Part shown: positions 62,892 through 64,000 of the stretch, one piece after another
How positions within the stretch are numbered: the stretch's first letter is position 1
How the letters are laid out: each line of letters opens with the position of its first letter
NCBI GenBank assembly: GCA_027624955.1
Contig: JAQBTG010000014.1
Coordinates: 1-64,000, forward strand
DNA length: 64,000 nt
Direction of reading: 5' to 3'
Source of the DNA: Pseudomonadota bacterium
GTDB taxonomy: Bacteria; Pseudomonadota; Alphaproteobacteria; UBA828
Position numbers and translations under genes: made by a program
The notes under the pieces: model-generated
What the model saw: the letters and a program-made list of their open reading frames with translations, nothing else
What the model was told of the DNA's origin: nothing
Database searches by the model: none

Positions 62892-64000
62892 CCAGCACGG
62901 CCAATTCAGCCGGCGCCCGCGCCGTTGAGAATATCTTGCATGGCTATAGCAATCTTCTGGCCCTGGAAAAGACCCCACCGATTGTTGTCTCGGGCGGGCG
63001 CGGTGTGCATATTATCGACGAAGACGGCAAGGAATATATCGAAGGCGCCGCCGGAATGTGGTGCGCCTCGTTCGGCTTCAACGAGCCTGAACTGATCGAT
63101 GCCGCGATCCAGCAATTCAAGAAGCTGCCCTATTATCACAGCCTGATAGACAAGACGACCGAGCCCATGGGCGAGTTGGCCGAGCGCCTGAAAGCGATAG
63201 CGCCGGTGCCGATGTCGAAAGTGTTCTTCGCCAATTCCGGCTCTGAGGCGAACGATACCGCCGTCAAGATGATCTATTACTACAACAATGCGCGCGGCCG
63301 CCCGGAGAAGAAGAAAATCATCGGGCGCCAGTTCGGCTTCCACGGCGTCACCATGGCGGCAGCCAGCATTACCGGCATCCCAGCCATGCATGCCGGCTTC
63401 GATCTGCCGCTGCCTAATTTCATGCACACCGAGTTTCCGCATTATTACCGCTACGGCCTGGACGGTGAATCGGAGGAACAGTTCGCCACCCGCCTGGCCG
63501 ACAGCCTGGAAGCCATGATCCTCGAAGCGGGGCCGGAGACGGTCGCCGCTTTCTTCGCCGAGCCGGTGATGGGCGGTGGCGGTTGCGTCCCGCCGCCGGC
63601 GACCTATTTCGAGAAAATGCAGGCGGTGCTCAACAAATATGACGTGCTCATGGTCGCCGATGAGGTGATCACCGGGTTCGGCCGCACCGGCAATATGTTC
63701 GGCTCTGATACCTACAACATCAAACCCGACATTATGACCCTGGCGAAAGGGCTATCCGGTGCCTATCAGCCGATCTCGGCGGTTATGGTCACCGAGGATA
63801 TCTACCGGGTGCTGCGCGATGAGAGCAACAAGATCGGCTTTTTCGGCCACGCCTTTACCACCACCGGCCATCCGGTGGCGGTCGCCGTCGCCAACCGCGC
63901 CCAGCAGCTCATGCAGGAGCGCGATATCGTCGGCCATGTCCGGCGAGTTGCACCGGCCTTGCAAAACGGCCTGGGGGCCTTTTCGGATCATCCGCTGGTT
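62888..64000 (+). CDS. Class III aminotransferase, omega-amino acid type (cut by window end)
   Basis: The first 371 residues of a PLP aminotransferase are visible. FANSGSEANDTAVKM, the catalytic-base region VADEVITGFGRTGNMFG, and the PLP lysine in DIMTLAKGLSGAYQPISAVM are intact. FGFNEPELIDAA and PYYHSLIDKTTEP resemble beta-alanine/taurine/putrescine:pyruvate transaminases (about 450-460 residues), so roughly 80-90 are missing. Translational coupling to the upstream aminotransferase suggests they act in one pathway or with one amine family. Confidence 0.88.
   Translation, partial: MTSTANSAGARAVENILHGYSNLLALEKTPPIVVSGGRGVHIIDEDGKEYIEGAAGMWCASFGFNEPELIDAAIQQFKKLPYYHSLIDKTTEPMGELAERLKAIAPVPMSKVFFANSGSEANDTAVKMIYYYNNARGRPEKKKIIGRQFGFHGVTMAAASITGIPAMHAGFDLPLPNFMHTEFPHYYRYGLDGESEEQFATRLADSLEAMILEAGPETVAAFFAEPVMGGGGCVPPPATYFEKMQAVLNKYDVLMVADEVITGFGRTGNMFGSDTYNIKPDIMTLAKGLSGAYQPISAVMVTEDIYRVLRDESNKIGFFGHAFTTTGHPVAVAVANRAQQLMQERDIVGHVRRVAPALQNGLGAFSDHPLV

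Overview
The window is a dense, high-GC chromosomal segment of a Gram-negative alphaproteobacterium. Evidence for this: a System I cytochrome c maturation operon (ccmABCDEFGHI), Kdo/LPS transport genes (kdsD-lptCAB), a short HPr kinase next to ptsN and rapZ, an alphaproteobacterial-type AddAB pair, and a tyrosine-bearing DivL-like pseudokinase downstream of ahcY. The genus cannot be fixed from the sequence; a Rhodospirillales-like lineage is only a guess. I saw no rRNA, tRNA, CRISPR array, transposase or prophage gene, so this is mostly core genome with repeats between genes.

Left part (1-25376). A large, incomplete membrane iron-sulfur protein fused to an ETF beta subunit is read leftwards. 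It is followed by a cupin, a structured 83-bp repeat array, a class III nucleotide cyclase and a quinone-reductase-like MDR enzyme. The complete ccm operon then runs leftwards (15374 to 7306). To its right come an alpha/beta hydrolase, aconitase, an FAD-dependent oxidoreductase, an AMP-forming acyl-CoA ligase, an Old Yellow Enzyme homologue and a PhoX-type phosphatase.

Middle (25394-45933). The section opens with glutamate synthase (gltD-gltB, leftwards), uppP, an NDUFA9-like SDR, an RNase D homologue and purM. A long rightward cluster follows: kdsD-lptC-lptA-lptB-rpoN-hpf-ptsN-hprK-rapZ-EIIA(Man)-ptsH-ptsI. It joins LPS export to sigma-54 and a phosphorelay with no visible sugar permease. 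Its likely flow is PEP to EI to HPr to EIIA proteins, with HprK acting on HPr serine.

Right part (46074-64000). ahcY is followed, after a convergent 47-residue membrane protein gene, by divL-tsaE-amgK-murU-addB-addA-trxA, where several genes overlap by ATGA or a single base. These cover cell-cycle signalling, tRNA t6A synthesis, peptidoglycan sugar recycling, double-strand-break repair and thiol redox. An SDR, a secreted protein of unknown function with an internal repeat, and two overlapping class III aminotransferase genes (the second cut by the window end) close the window.

The most distinctive non-coding signal is a hairpin-bearing repeat family. It occurs as a four-copy 83-bp tandem array (4033-4341) with a tail (to 4400) that recurs inverted at 22111-22240. 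Stem bases change in a compensating way, and both loci lie between convergent genes. The most distinctive protein features are the Fe-S/EtfB fusion, the amplified 81-residue modules of CcmI, and the Tyr-for-His DivL.
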